The position numbers were made by a program, and so were the translations under genes. Below are positions 1 to 8,836 of a DNA stretch of 64,000 nucleotides, piece by piece. Each line of letters starts with the position of its first letter. The stretch's first letter is position 1. The DNA comes from Rhodococcus sp. IEGM 1381 (GTDB taxonomy: Bacteria > Actinomycetota > Actinomycetes > Mycobacteriales > Mycobacteriaceae), in the NCBI RefSeq assembly GCF_030056795.1, contig NZ_JASHKQ010000001.1:1674001-1738000 (forward strand). The letters are read 5' to 3'. Under the pieces are notes generated by a model, which was not told the origin of the DNA, did no database searches, and saw only the letters and a program-made list of their open reading frames with translations.

Positions 1-327
1 CGCGGTGCCGCCGAGGCCGAGCTGCGTCAGGCCCCGCTGGTCGTATTGTCTGTGCTGGAACGAGATTCGGTGTCGGCAGAGGATCGAACCGCGGCGCAGG
101 CCGAGGTGGAGCGGACGCTGCCGGGAGCGGCGACGACCGTGCGCGTCGAACCGGACGGCGGTGACCCGGCCGGCGCATTGGTCGATCTCGTTGCCGACGT
201 CGGTGCGGGCATGGTCGTCATCGGCTCCAAGCGTCGATCCGCAGTAGGCAAGTTTCTGATGGGCAGCACCGTTCAGCGAGTGTTGCTGGACTGCCCGGTT
301 CCCGTCCTCGTCGTGAAGGCGCCATGA
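1..327 (+). CDS. Universal stress protein, C-terminal part (5' end outside window)
   Basis: The frame is open from base 1 and stops at 327, leaving about 108 residues without a start. The C-terminus has the UspA nucleotide-binding signature: GSKRRSAVGKFLMGST followed by VQRVLLDCPVPVLVVK, i.e. the G-x(2)-G-x(9)-G-S/T type loop and the last beta strand. Family knowledge: UspA-like proteins bind ATP or cAMP in the cytoplasm and act in stress or dormancy responses. The same loop recurs in the stress-protein gene at 24570-24980, so the two are paralogues. The following gene starts about 120 bases on and is probably independent. Confidence 0.9.
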   Translation, partial: RGAAEAELRQAPLVVLSVLERDSVSAEDRTAAQAEVERTLPGAATTVRVEPDGGDPAGALVDLVADVGAGMVVIGSKRRSAVGKFLMGSTVQRVLLDCPVPVLVVKAP

Positions 328-447
328 CCCGGTAGGATCGGACAAACTTCCCATCACACGACCCCGAGGAATCATGGACAGCGATAGACCCGGGCCGGAC
401 ACGGCTCCCCGCACCACAGCTACTACGTGCGAGGCGGTGTCCGGCGA

Positions 448-1854
448 ATGAGCGTTCTGCTCACTCTTCTGCTCGGCCTGCTCGTCGTTTTTCTCATCAC
501 CGTCGCAACCGGCTACTTCGTAGCTCAAGAATTCGCATACATGACCGTGGACCGGTCCCGGCTCAAGGCGCGTGCCGAGGCCGGCGACGCCGTCGCAGCT
601 CGTACGTTGACCGTCACCAAGCGAACGTCGTTCATGCTCTCGGGTGCACAGCTGGGCATCACGGTCACCGGCCTGCTGGTCGGCTACGTCGCCGAACCGC
701 TGATCGGGCAGTCGTTCGGCGCGATACTCGGCGGCGTCGGTGTTCCGACGGCAGTCGGTGTCGGGCTCGGTGCCGTTCTGGCAATCACGTTCGCGACGTT
801 CGTGCAGATGCTCTTCGGCGAACTGTTCCCGAAGAACTTCGCCATCGCGCGCCCGGAGCCGGTGGCCCGATGGCTCTCGCTCTCGACGACCATCTACCTC
901 AAGCTTTTCGGCTGGTTGATCACCATCTTCGACCAGTCGTCGAACCTGCTGCTCAAGGCGCTGAAGATCGAACCCGTCCACGACGTGGAGCATTCGGCGA
1001 GTCCGCGCGACCTCGAACACATCGTCTCGGACTCCCGCGAAACCGGCGATCTGCCCGACGAGCTGTCGACTCTTCTCGATCGCATTCTCGACTTCCCCAC
1101 GCGCAACGTGGAACACGCGATGATCCCGCGGTCACGTGCCGCGACGGTGCGCGATACCGACACCCTCGGTGAGGTGAAAGCGCTGATGGGACAGGAGCAT
1201 TCCCGGTATCCGGTGCTCGACGAGGACGACGGAATTGTCGGCGTCGTGCACCTGCACGACGTGCTGGGCTCCACCGAGCCCGATTCGACGCCGATCTCCG
1301 GACTCACCCGCGATGCGCTGATTCTGCCCGAGATGCAGAGCCTGCCCGACGCGATGCGCGAACTGCGGGCGACACGGAACCAAATGGCCTGTGTCATCGA
1401 CGAATACGGCGGCCTCACCGGCGTCATCACCATCGAGGACCTGGCCGAGGAACTCGTCGGTGAAATCACCGACGAGCACGACGACGGTGTACTCGACCCG
1501 AGCCCGGTCAGCGCCGACGACGGCAGCTGGACGATGGCAGGCGAGGTGCATGTCGACGAGGTCGAGCGTGCGATCGGGGTGGATCTGCCCGACGGTGACT
1601 ACGAGACCATCGCCGGATTCGCCATCGCGCACCACGGTTCGCTGCCCGACGTCGGTACCCGCATAGAGGTGGATCTACCGCCGGACAACGCAGATCTGGC
1701 CAACGACGACGAGACCCCTGTTCGTTTCGTCACGATCGAGGTGCAGGAGATCGACAGTCACGTGCCGTCACTACTCACCCTCACCATCGACGAGCGTGCG
1801 ACCGAGCACGACGAGAATTCGGCCGAGTCCGACATTGCAGGAGCACACCGATGA
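448..1854 (+). CDS. CNNM/CorC (hemolysin C-like) membrane protein, full length
   Basis: About 468 residues. The N-terminal 200 residues form a DUF21/CNNM transmembrane domain with several hydrophobic helices, including a helix pattern with FGELFPKNFAIARPE typical of the family. A pair of CBS domains follows (around residues 210-330, with HSRYPVLDEDDGIVGVVHLHDVL and VIDEYGGLTGVITIEDL), then a CorC_HlyC domain (about 345-440). The family is linked to Mg2+/Co2+ transport or efflux at the membrane. A GTG seven codons upstream (427) is in frame, but the ATG at 448 gives a cleaner membrane start. The gene overlaps the next CorC-like gene by ATGA, so the two are co-translated, as in the mycobacterial Rv1842c/Rv1841c pair. 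Confidence 0.9.
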   Translation: MSVLLTLLLGLLVVFLITVATGYFVAQEFAYMTVDRSRLKARAEAGDAVAARTLTVTKRTSFMLSGAQLGITVTGLLVGYVAEPLIGQSFGAILGGVGVPTAVGVGLGAVLAITFATFVQMLFGELFPKNFAIARPEPVARWLSLSTTIYLKLFGWLITIFDQSSNLLLKALKIEPVHDVEHSASPRDLEHIVSDSRETGDLPDELSTLLDRILDFPTRNVEHAMIPRSRAATVRDTDTLGEVKALMGQEHSRYPVLDEDDGIVGVVHLHDVLGSTEPDSTPISGLTRDALILPEMQSLPDAMRELRATRNQMACVIDEYGGLTGVITIEDLAEELVGEITDEHDDGVLDPSPVSADDGSWTMAGEVHVDEVERAIGVDLPDGDYETIAGFAIAHHGSLPDVGTRIEVDLPPDNADLANDDETPVRFVTIEVQEIDSHVPSLLTLTIDERATEHDENSAESDIAGAHR

Positions 1855-2870
1855 GCAACCTCTGGGTCTTTCTGGCCGTCACCATCGGTCTCATCGCTGC
1901 AAGCGCCTTCTTCGTCGCTGTCGAGTTCGCTCTGCTCGCGGCCAAGCGGCATCGCCTCGAAGATGCTGCACCGAACTCGCGATCCGCTCGGGCCGCGCTG
2001 CGCAGTTCCTCGGAGCTGACGGTGCTGCTCGCCGGATCGCAGCTCGGCATCACCGTGTGCACCCTCGCTCTCGGTGCGACGACCAAACCGGCGGTGCACT
2101 ACTGGCTCACACCGCTTTTCGAGGGCATCGGCCTGCCGTACTGGGTTGCCGACGTGCTGGGGTTCGTCCTCGCGCTGATCGTCGTCACGTTCCTGCACCT
2201 GGTTGTCGGCGAGATGGCACCCAAGTCGTGGGCCATCGCGCATCCGGAGAAGTCGGCCACGATGCTCGCGCTTCCCATGCGTGGATTCATGTTCGTCACT
2301 CGACCGGTGCTGACGGTTTTGAACAATATGGCCAACTGGTGCCTACGCAAGGTCGGCGTGGAGCCGGCCGACCAGGTGGGTTCCGGGCAGAACGCGGACG
2401 ATCTCCGTCAGCTCGTCGAGCACTCGGTCAACGTCGGTGCACTCGACGCCAGCTACCAGGCTCAGATTTCGGGAGCGTTGGAACTGCAGGATCTCACCGT
2501 CGGCGATCTGGTTGCCGGGAGCGGCACGCCGACCTCGGTGTCGTCGTCGGCCTCGATCGACGACGTGCGGGAGGCATCACGGATCAGTGGACATCTCCGC
2601 ATTCTCGTCAGTGACGGGGACGTGGTGAAAGGTGTTGTACACGTGCGGGACACGTTGACCGATCCCGAGGATCTGGCCGAGATCACGCGTCCGGCGTACA
2701 CGCTGGAATCCACCACTCCGGTGTACGTGGCGCTCGCGTCGATGCGCGAGACCCGGCATCATCTGGCGCTGGTGGTGGATGCTTCGGTCGGGGTGGGTGA
2801 CAACGCGCGGACAATCGGCGTGGTGACGCTGTCGGATGTGCTGACGCGGCTTCTGCCCGAACCCGTCTGA
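1851..2870 (+). CDS. CNNM/CorC-like membrane protein, short form without CorC_HlyC domain
   Basis: 339 residues, start codon overlapping the stop of the preceding paralogue (ATGA). The DUF21/CNNM membrane domain covers roughly residues 1-195 (VGEMAPKSWAIAHPEK is the family motif). A CBS pair follows (about 205-335, ending IGVVTLSDVLTRLLPEPV), and the protein stops there, so it lacks the C-terminal CorC_HlyC domain of its neighbour. The two probably act together, perhaps as a heteromeric divalent-cation exporter; this is inferred from coupling and shared folds. A strong hairpin follows the stop codon, so the pair looks like a closed operon. Confidence 0.88.
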   Translation: MSNLWVFLAVTIGLIAASAFFVAVEFALLAAKRHRLEDAAPNSRSARAALRSSSELTVLLAGSQLGITVCTLALGATTKPAVHYWLTPLFEGIGLPYWVADVLGFVLALIVVTFLHLVVGEMAPKSWAIAHPEKSATMLALPMRGFMFVTRPVLTVLNNMANWCLRKVGVEPADQVGSGQNADDLRQLVEHSVNVGALDASYQAQISGALELQDLTVGDLVAGSGTPTSVSSSASIDDVREASRISGHLRILVSDGDVVKGVVHVRDTLTDPEDLAEITRPAYTLESTTPVYVALASMRETRHHLALVVDASVGVGDNARTIGVVTLSDVLTRLLPEPV

Positions 2871-2890
2871 TTCGATTTCGGCATTCGAAC

Positions 2891-2933
2891 GAGTCATCCC
2901 CGACCGGCCTACACGGCCGATCGGGGATGACTC
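2891..2933 (+). terminator. Strong hairpin after the CNNM/CorC pair
   Basis: A 19-base left arm (2891-2909) pairs with 2915-2933 across a 5-base loop with one mismatch; the arms carry GAGTCATCCCCGACCGGCC and its complement. No T tract follows, as is common in actinobacteria. It sits 20 bases after the stop of the CNNM gene and also just beyond the end of the short minus-strand ORF at 2959-3054, so it could stop transcription from both sides. Confidence 0.75.
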
Positions 2934-2958
2934 GTATGTACGTCGTGTCCGAAGCGAA

Positions 2959-3054
2959 TCAGACCGGGGCGACGACCAGCAGGTGTGCCCAGTACGACGC
3001 GACGTCGTGGCCGAGTTGGGGGAGCAGCACGTCGTAGAGCAGGTAGGACATCAT
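2959..3054 (-). CDS. Possible 31-residue hydrophobic small protein
   Basis: A short minus-strand frame begins with ATG ATG at 3054, preceded by AAGGAG about ten bases upstream, and ends with TGA at 2959. The product (MMSYLLYDVLLPQLGHD then VASYWAHLLVVAPV) is rich in Leu, Val, Tyr and Trp and could be membrane-associated. It lies downstream of the exported protein gene at 3186-3665 on the same strand and ends before the 2891-2933 hairpin. The good ribosome site and the terminator support it; no family is recognised. The 2871-3185 interval contains nothing else identifiable. Confidence 0.4.
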   Translation of the reverse strand: MMSYLLYDVLLPQLGHDVASYWAHLLVVAPV

Positions 3055-3185
3055 TGCCGTCGAACTCCTTGTTCAGCGGGTCGTTGCCGACTCGCATACC
3101 GAGACTTGTAGGTCATTGAGACTGTAGATGACCCAGCCTTCGGTGGCATCCATATCGCCTACTCGCGTGCGTTGCTCGGAACGTG

Positions 3186-3665
3186 TCAGCCGATGCAGCC
3201 CTGAAGCGTGGTGAAGCTGCCCGCGATTCCGGCGCCGTTGCACACTGCGCCCTCGGGGGTGAGAGTGATGGTCGAGCCCGGTGCGGCCACTGCGATGGAG
3301 AGCCCCAGACCGGCGGCGGTGTTCTGCGCAACCGCGCCGGGGCCGAAGGCGATCGCCGCGGGCGCGCCGCCGAAACTGCCGTTGCTGACGGCAGTTCCGC
3401 CGTTCAGGCCGAGCGCCAGAGCTGCCGCATTGTTCATGGCCTCCGCCGAGCCCCAGCCTTCGAGGCCGAATCCTGCGGCCGCGCTGGCACCGTCTGCGGA
3501 GCTGTCGCACTGCGATCCTCCTACGAGCGCAGCGATGTCGGCACCTCCGGGCGCTGTGGTGCAGGCGACCGGAGCGGCCGATGCCGTGCCGGGCACCAGG
3601 GCCGCGAAGGTACAGGCGAATCCGAATGCTGCCGCTCCGCCGAGCATTCTCTTGGTGTGGAACAT
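3186..3665 (-). CDS. Small secreted protein of unknown function (DUF6764-like)
   Basis: 159 residues from the ATG at 3665, preceded by GGGAGG eight bases upstream; a longer frame to 3758 has no ribosome site and encodes no signal sequence. Residues 1-31 look like a Sec signal peptide (positive start FHTKRM, hydrophobic core, TASAAP cleavage region). The mature part is rich in Gly and Ala, has four Cys (two early, two near the C-terminus, suggesting disulfides) and no recognised catalytic motif. It resembles small exported proteins of Rhodococcus and Nocardia, assigned from memory and not searched. Upstream are two GATAACG copies 11 bases apart (3820-3837), which could be a regulator site. Confidence 0.7.
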   Translation of the reverse strand: MFHTKRMLGGAAAFGFACTFAALVPGTASAAPVACTTAPGGADIAALVGGSQCDSSADGASAAAGFGLEGWGSAEAMNNAAALALGLNGGTAVSNGSFGGAPAAIAFGPGAVAQNTAAGLGLSIAVAAPGSTITLTPEGAVCNGAGIAGSFTTLQGCIG

Positions 3666-3960
3666 GGTGAATGCCTCCCGAGATCGATGCGTCGGCACCG
3701 GTGCGCCGAGCGTGATGGTCGCTGGGCCGGTGTTGCTGGGGACCCGACTCCCTGACATCGAGTCTCGACCTGCCCGGGCGCGGTGCGGGTTCGTCGAGAT
3801 CTCGAAAACGTCTCGGTAAGATAACGTCCCGATAACGCTGCGCTCTCCCCGGTGGGATCAATGCGCCTTTCAGTCGCTCAGAATGCAACAAAGCCACATT
3901 GATTCATCGCACGGTGCCGGTCGCCGACGTCTCGAGAATGCAGGGACCTGACTCGTGACG

Positions 3961-4335
3961 TCAGCGCGCGTCGTGCTGGGCGCGTGATTCCAGTACTGCC
4001 GGCATCGAGCCTTCGATGAGTTCGATGAGGTCGGTCAACCGTGATCCGACTTCGCGTCCGAGTGGGGTGAGACTGTATTCGACCTTCGGTGGAATGGTCT
4101 CGAGGACGGTCCGGACGATGAGGCCGTCACGTTCGAGAGTCTGCAATGTCTGCGCGAGCATTCGTTCACTGACGCCGTCGACGCGTCGGCGCAGTGCATT
4201 GAAGCGATAGTCACCTTCGGTGAGTGCCGCGAGGGCCAGGACTCCCCACCTGCTCGTGGCATTCTGCAGGGTCTGTCGCGACGCGCAGTCCCGCGCGAAG
4301 ACGGACGCTTCGAGGGATTCGGCGGCATCGGGCAT
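3961..4335 (-). CDS. HxlR-family transcriptional regulator
   Basis: 124 residues with the compact winged helix of the HxlR family: an N-terminal Cys region (FARDCASRQTL), the SRWGVLALAALTEGDYRFNALRR helix region, VSERMLAQTLQTLERDGLI as recognition helix, and a wing ending EYSLTPLGREV. Some HxlR proteins (YodB, QorR) sense quinones, diamide or aldehydes through the N-terminal Cys. It is divergent from the NAD(P)-binding reductase gene at 4453, a classic QorR/quinone-reductase arrangement, so it is probably a redox-sensing repressor of that gene and of itself. Confidence 0.9.
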   Translation of the reverse strand: MPDAAESLEASVFARDCASRQTLQNATSRWGVLALAALTEGDYRFNALRRRVDGVSERMLAQTLQTLERDGLIVRTVLETIPPKVEYSLTPLGREVGSRLTDLIELIEGSMPAVLESRAQHDAR

Positions 4336-4382
4336 ATGCCAATGCTAGCGCATGCAAAAACATCAGTGGTTACCATCGCACT

Positions 4383-4406
4383 TGCACTGCATTAAAAGTA
4401 AGTGCA
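4383..4406. promoter_or_regulatory. Candidate HxlR operator in the divergent promoter region
   Basis: TGCACT and AGTGCA form an inverted repeat separated by 12 bases, midway between the regulator start (4335) and the reductase start (4453). The position and symmetry suit a dimeric winged-helix repressor. Assignment is by position only. Confidence 0.4.
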
Positions 4407-4452
4407 TCATGATGTGGAACTTGAAACCTCAACCTCACACGCAGGAGTCGGC

Positions 4453-5307
4453 ATGACCACAGCAGTAACCGGAGCAACGGGCAACCTCGGCGGACTCGTC
4501 GTCGACGCACTCATCTCACGCGGCGTCGCACCCGGCGACATCGTTGCCGTCGTCCGTGACGCGGACAAGGCTGCACCGCTGGCCCAACTCGGCGTCGCGG
4601 TTCGAGTTGCCGACTACAGCGACACTGCCGCTCTGACGTCCGCCTTCGCGGGCGTGGACAAGGTGCTGCTGATTTCGGGATCCGAGGTCGGGCAGCGAAT
4701 CGCGCAGCACAACAACGTGATCGACGCCGCAGAGGCGGCGGGGGTGAGCCTGATCGCGTACACCAGCTTGCTTGCCGCAGACACGTCCGGGGTGAGCTTG
4801 GCCCCCGAACACAAGGCGACCGAGGAGCGCCTCACCGCGTCGGCGATTCCCGCGGTCTTCCTGCGCAACGGTTGGTACTGGGAGAACTACCTCGGCTCGC
4901 TCGCCCAGACCATCGAGGGTGGGGTTCTGCTCGGCGCGGCGGGGAACGGCAAGATCGCGGCAGCGTCGCGTGCGGATTACGCAGAAGCAGCTGCCGCCGT
5001 GCTGACCCACGACGATCAGGGCGGCAAGATTTACGAACTCGGCGGCGACGAGCATCTGACCTACGCCGATCTGGCCGCCGTCATCGGTGATGTCTCCGGC
5101 AAGCCGGTGGTCTACAAGGATGTGACGGAGTCCGAGTACGCCGCAATTCTCGAGGGTGCCGGCCTACCCGATTTCGTGGCGACCATGCTCGCCAGTGCCG
5201 ACGCCGGAATTTCGCGAGGCGAACTCGACACCGACTCCGGTGACCTGCAGACCCTGATCGGTCGAGCATCCACTCCGGTGGCCGAGGTGCTCCGCACCGC
5301 GATGTGA
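4453..5307 (+). CDS. NAD(P)H-binding reductase, QOR2/NmrA-like SDR
   Basis: 284 residues from the ATG at 4453, which has AGGAG seven bases upstream; the longer frame from 4402 would run through the operator. The N-terminus MTTAVTGATGNLGGLVV is the Rossmann dinucleotide-binding loop (TGATGxLG) of the atypical SDR/NmrA group that includes quinone oxidoreductase 2 (YtfG). VSLIAYTSLL and FLRNGWYWENYL are also typical of this group. The likely role is NAD(P)H-dependent reduction of quinones in the cytoplasm. Divergence from an HxlR regulator supports an electrophile or quinone response. Confidence 0.88.
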   Translation: MTTAVTGATGNLGGLVVDALISRGVAPGDIVAVVRDADKAAPLAQLGVAVRVADYSDTAALTSAFAGVDKVLLISGSEVGQRIAQHNNVIDAAEAAGVSLIAYTSLLAADTSGVSLAPEHKATEERLTASAIPAVFLRNGWYWENYLGSLAQTIEGGVLLGAAGNGKIAAASRADYAEAAAAVLTHDDQGGKIYELGGDEHLTYADLAAVIGDVSGKPVVYKDVTESEYAAILEGAGLPDFVATMLASADAGISRGELDTDSGDLQTLIGRASTPVAEVLRTAM

Positions 5308-5350
5308 CGGGTGTGCCGGGGGCTGAAGCGCTACTTGTAGCGTGGGCGCG

Positions 5351-5947
5351 GTGAATCACACGAAGACCCGCACCCTGTTCCTGGCCGCCTCCGCATCGCT
5401 CGTTCTCCTGACGGGTGCGTGCAGTTCGGATACGGACAGCTCGTCATCGGCGACGACGACGTCCGCCTCGGCCGAGGCGGCGTCGACCGGCACCTGCCCC
5501 ACGGCAGCCCCCGACTCGGCGGGAACCCCTGAGTGGACGCTGGCCGGGGATACCGGCAGCATCGCTGTCGTCGGATCCACCGACACCGCGGCACCGGCGG
5601 TCACGGTCGAGGCCCCGTTCAGCGTCGCCGAGACACAGGTGAAGACGCTGACGGTCGGCGACGGTCCGGTCATTGCGGACGACGCCGAGGTATCCGTGTG
5701 CTACCTGGGCGTCAACGGACGCGACGGATCGACGTTCGACAGCAGCTACGAGCGCGGCGCACCGGTCGATTTCCCGCTGAACGGTGTGGTGGCGGGCTTC
5801 CAGAAGGCAATCGCCGGGCAGACCGTCGGCTCGACAGTCGCCGTTGCGGTGACGTCGGCCGACGGCTACGCGAGCGGCAATCCGGCGGCCGGAATCGAGC
5901 CGGGAGACAGCTTGATCTTCGCGATTGCGATCCTGTCCGCGAGCTGA
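5351..5947 (+). CDS. FKBP-type peptidyl-prolyl isomerase, lipoprotein
   Basis: About 198 residues; GTG at 5351 gives MNHTKTRTLFL, while GTG at 5342 adds three residues and cannot be excluded. The start is a lipoprotein signal with lipobox LTGAC followed by a Ser/Thr-rich spacer. The C-terminal half is an FKBP fold: DAEVSVCYLGVNGRDGSTFDSS, then PVDFPLNGVVAGFQKAIAGQ and GSTVAVAVTSADGYASG. It probably isomerises prolyl bonds of exported proteins at the outer face of the membrane. It ends facing the lipocalin gene, with a short GC hairpin between them. Confidence 0.88.
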   Translation: MNHTKTRTLFLAASASLVLLTGACSSDTDSSSSATTTSASAEAASTGTCPTAAPDSAGTPEWTLAGDTGSIAVVGSTDTAAPAVTVEAPFSVAETQVKTLTVGDGPVIADDAEVSVCYLGVNGRDGSTFDSSYERGAPVDFPLNGVVAGFQKAIAGQTVGSTVAVAVTSADGYASGNPAAGIEPGDSLIFAIAILSAS

Positions 5948-5980
5948 GTGCCTCCGGCAGTGGTGCGGTTACATGCCCTC

Positions 5981-5995
5981 TGCGGCTCCGCCGCA
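5981..5995. terminator. Small GC hairpin between convergent genes
   Basis: TGCGGC and GCCGCA pair across a 3-base loop in the 48-base gap between the FKBP gene and the convergent lipocalin gene. It may serve both as a terminator, but it is short. Confidence 0.4.
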
Positions 5996-6625
5996 CTACA
6001 CCGTCGAGAGCTGCTGAATCGTCGTCGCGCCGCCCGGGGTGGGTGTCGTGGTGATGAAGTTCGAGTCGTAACCCAGCGATTCGACGACGCTGCGGATCTC
6101 GCGGAACTGCTCGACGCTGACGTCGGGCGTGCGCTTGAGCACGAATCCGGATGTGCGGGTGGGGCTTCCGACAAACGCCCAGGAGTAGTCGTCGGCGATG
6201 TAGGCCACAATGTAGTTTGTCGGCCCCTCCTGGCTTTCCTGCGTGGGAACTCCCGGGAAGCTCACGTGCAGTTGGGCTTTGGTGACCGTGTCGTTGACCC
6301 GAGCATTGCCGACGATGCGGTTCTCGCCACCGGTCCAGGTGGTGCAGGTGTTCTCGACGCGAATGTTGGATTCGTCGATCATCTGGTAGTTCGCCTGCGT
6401 GTCGCGGGCGCAGATCAGGTTGAACGGCTGCGGCACCGCGGCAACCTGGTTCCAGGTGCCCAGGTAACGCTCGACATCGAGGGACGGGATCGGAGCCAGT
6501 GGCTCGAGGCCGACCGATCCCAGAGGGCCGACCGGTTGCGCCTGCGCCGGGGCAGCGGCGAGCAGGGCGCCTGCGGCAAATACTCCGGCAATTGCGGTGC
6601 GGCCCAGTGCGGTACGGATGTTCAT
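5996..6625 (-). CDS. Secreted lipocalin (Blc-like)
   Basis: 209 residues from ATG 6625, with AAGGAG eight bases upstream; the longer frame lies inside the preceding gene. Residues 1-30 form a signal peptide ending APAQAQP. The mature protein has the bacterial lipocalin pattern: LDVERYLGTWNQVA (G-x-W motif) near the start, then YIADDYSWAFVGSPTR and VSVEQFREIRSVVESLGYD, as in Blc. Such proteins bind lipids or hydrophobic ligands outside the membrane. The start codon overlaps the stop of the MmpL gene (TGATG), so the two are co-translated. A role in carrying or receiving a lipid exported by the MmpL protein is a reasonable inference. Confidence 0.9.
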   Translation of the reverse strand: MNIRTALGRTAIAGVFAAGALLAAAPAQAQPVGPLGSVGLEPLAPIPSLDVERYLGTWNQVAAVPQPFNLICARDTQANYQMIDESNIRVENTCTTWTGGENRIVGNARVNDTVTKAQLHVSFPGVPTQESQEGPTNYIVAYIADDYSWAFVGSPTRTSGFVLKRTPDVSVEQFREIRSVVESLGYDSNFITTTPTPGGATTIQQLSTV

Positions 6626-8748
6626 CAATTCGCTCCTTGTGTTGCGGTTGTGGTTGCGGTCTCGCTGGAATCGATTCTGTTCGGCCACCAGATTTTCGGG
6701 CCGATGAGGGTGAACAGGGCGGGAATGACGACGGTTCGCACCACGAAGGTATCGAGCAGAATGCCGAGACCGACGATGATGCCCAGTTGGGTGAGCGTGA
6801 TGAGCGGCAGTACGCCGAGTACGCAGAACACGGCTGCCAGAACGATTCCCGCGCTGGTGATGACACCACCGGTGGCCGACACCGCCCGCACGATGGCAGC
6901 CCTGGTGCCGTGCCGCGGCGTTTCCTCGCGGGTACGCGTGACCAGGAAGATCGTGTAGTCGACTCCCAGGGCAACGAGGAACAGGAACGCGAACAGCGGG
7001 GTGTTGTCGTCGAGCGCGGGGAATCCGAAGATGTGCAGGCTCACCCAGCTACCGATACCGATGGCGGCCACTGCACTCAATACCGTTGTCGCGACGAGGA
7101 TGAGCGGTGCGACAACCGCTCGTAGCAGTATCAGAAGTACGGCGAGCACCACCGCAAGGATCGCGGGAATCACTACGAGACGATCACGGGCTGCGGCGTC
7201 GGTGGTGTCGAGCGCCTTCGCGTCACTGCCACCTACTCGAGCGTCGTCCACCCCGCCGAGTGCGGAACGGAGGCTCTCGACGATGGTGAACGAATTTTCG
7301 GACGCGGGAGCCGCATCGGTGACCACCGAGAGGCGGGTCAGTCCGGTATCGGAATCGGCAACCCGATCGACCGAGACGACTCCGTCTGTGCTCTCGACGA
7401 TGCCGATGACCTCGACGATGCTCGTGGTGGGCGCGAGTATCGTCGTCGGATCGGCCGAGCCGGCCGGAAAGTGTTGTGAGAGAGTGTCGAATCCTTCGAC
7501 GGATTCGGCGGTGACACGGAACTGCTCGGTCTGCGAGAGGCCGATCTGAGTGCCGAACAGTGCCGCGCAGCACGCCAGTAGCGCGACGATGGTGACCGAG
7601 GCCGTTGCCACCGGCCGTCGCGAGACGCCCGCTGCGATCGAATGCCATACGCCTTCGGTGGTGGTGTCCCGATCCGATTGCTTGGGGACGAACGGCCAGA
7701 ACAGCTTCGGGCCGCACACCGCCAGCAGTGGCGGCAGCACGAACAGGACGAACACCGCTGCGACGACGAGTCCGGCTGCGGCCAGCGCTCCCAGGCTGCG
7801 CGTGCTCGGCAGTATTGCCAGCAGGAGAGTGAGCAGCGCGAGCACCACGGTGGCATTGCTGGCGATGATGGCGGGCCCGGCCTGCCGGACTGCTTGGCGA
7901 AGGGCGAGGCGGTGGTCGGACTCGCGACGCAGTTCCTCGCGGTAGCGGGAGATCAACAGCAGCGCGTAGTTGGTTCCGGCACCGAACACCAGCACGCTGG
8001 TGATTCCCGACGTCGAACCGTCGAAGGAGAGGCCGGTGACCCCGGCCAGGGCGGTGCCGACGGTAGTGGCGAACCGGTCTGCGAAACCGATGACCGCCAG
8101 CGGCACCAACCACAGAATCGGTGACCGGTACGTGACGATCAGAAGGACAGCCACCACGAGCGCGGTGACGGCGAGCAGAGTGAAGTTGGCTCCGGAGAAC
8201 GAGTTCGCAATGTCGGCACCGAAAGCGGGGCCGCCGGTGACCTGAACGCGCAGTTCCGATGGAAGATCGCTCGTTGCGGCAGCTCGCAGGTCGGAGATCA
8301 GGTCGTTGAGGGTGAAACCCGACAACGATGAGTCGACCTGGACGAGCGCGATCGCAGCTTTGCCGTCGGGTGCCACGATCGGAGGGGGTCCCGGTCCATC
8401 GGGCACCGAGCGGCCGACGGCCAGCATCCTGTTCTGTGCAGCGGCGGCGGCCTCGATATCGGCCGGGGTCAGTTCAGCGCCGTCGGGCCGGGTCAGTACC
8501 AGGATCACGGGGGCGGTATCGGAGTCCGAAAACTGGGTCAGCAGCTGGTCCACCTGGTAGGACTCGGCGGAGGTCGGCAGTGAATTCGGTGACTGGCCGG
8601 CCGAATCGTTGCTTCCGACGAGCCCCATGACGGCGACCGAAAGAACGAGGATCGCGAGCGCAATCGCCCATGATCGACGGTGCGCCACCGCTGCGGCGAT
8701 GCGGTCCCAAGCGGCGTTGTTCTCGGTTCGTGTGCTGTCCACGCTCAA
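6625..8748 (-). CDS. MmpL/RND-family membrane transporter
   Basis: About 707 residues, with the usual duplicated layout: one N-terminal membrane helix, a soluble periplasmic domain (about 45-180), a 5-6 helix block (about 190-350, with SVLVFGAGTNYALLLISRY), one helix, a second soluble domain (about 390-520), then a second helix block containing LFLVALGVDYTIFLVTRTRE. The two GxxxD/N-Y-type segments hold the proton-relay region of MMPL proteins. Substrates in this family are lipids, drugs or siderophores. The start may be TTG 8748 or GTG 8742; neither has a clear ribosome site. It is divergent from a MarR gene with a 19-base operator between them. Confidence 0.9.
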   Translation of the reverse strand: MSVDSTRTENNAAWDRIAAAVAHRRSWAIALAILVLSVAVMGLVGSNDSAGQSPNSLPTSAESYQVDQLLTQFSDSDTAPVILVLTRPDGAELTPADIEAAAAAQNRMLAVGRSVPDGPGPPPIVAPDGKAAIALVQVDSSLSGFTLNDLISDLRAAATSDLPSELRVQVTGGPAFGADIANSFSGANFTLLAVTALVVAVLLIVTYRSPILWLVPLAVIGFADRFATTVGTALAGVTGLSFDGSTSGITSVLVFGAGTNYALLLISRYREELRRESDHRLALRQAVRQAGPAIIASNATVVLALLTLLLAILPSTRSLGALAAAGLVVAAVFVLFVLPPLLAVCGPKLFWPFVPKQSDRDTTTEGVWHSIAAGVSRRPVATASVTIVALLACCAALFGTQIGLSQTEQFRVTAESVEGFDTLSQHFPAGSADPTTILAPTTSIVEVIGIVESTDGVVSVDRVADSDTGLTRLSVVTDAAPASENSFTIVESLRSALGGVDDARVGGSDAKALDTTDAAARDRLVVIPAILAVVLAVLLILLRAVVAPLILVATTVLSAVAAIGIGSWVSLHIFGFPALDDNTPLFAFLFLVALGVDYTIFLVTRTREETPRHGTRAAIVRAVSATGGVITSAGIVLAAVFCVLGVLPLITLTQLGIIVGLGILLDTFVVRTVVIPALFTLIGPKIWWPNRIDSSETATTTATQGAN

Positions 8749-8759
8749 AACAATCTCAT

Positions 8760-8778
8760 TTACTTAGATATTAAGCAA
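8760..8778. promoter_or_regulatory. MarR-type operator between mmpL-like and marR-like genes
   Basis: On the minus strand it reads TTGCTTAATATCTAAGTAA, with half-sites TTxCTTA and TAAGxAA in perfect dyad symmetry around a 5-base AT centre. MarR dimers typically bind such sites. It lies 12 bases upstream of the transporter start, so bound repressor would block that promoter directly. Confidence 0.6.
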
Positions 8779-8836
8779 CTGAACCTGTTGCGGGCAGTAG
8801 TCTGACGGTGACCGCAGCGAAGGAGTTACCACCGAC

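Noticed and set aside
3820..3837. Two GATAACG direct repeats upstream of the exported protein gene
   Set aside because: Too short and 155 bases from the start codon; no nearby regulator to connect them with, so noted only inside the gene entry.
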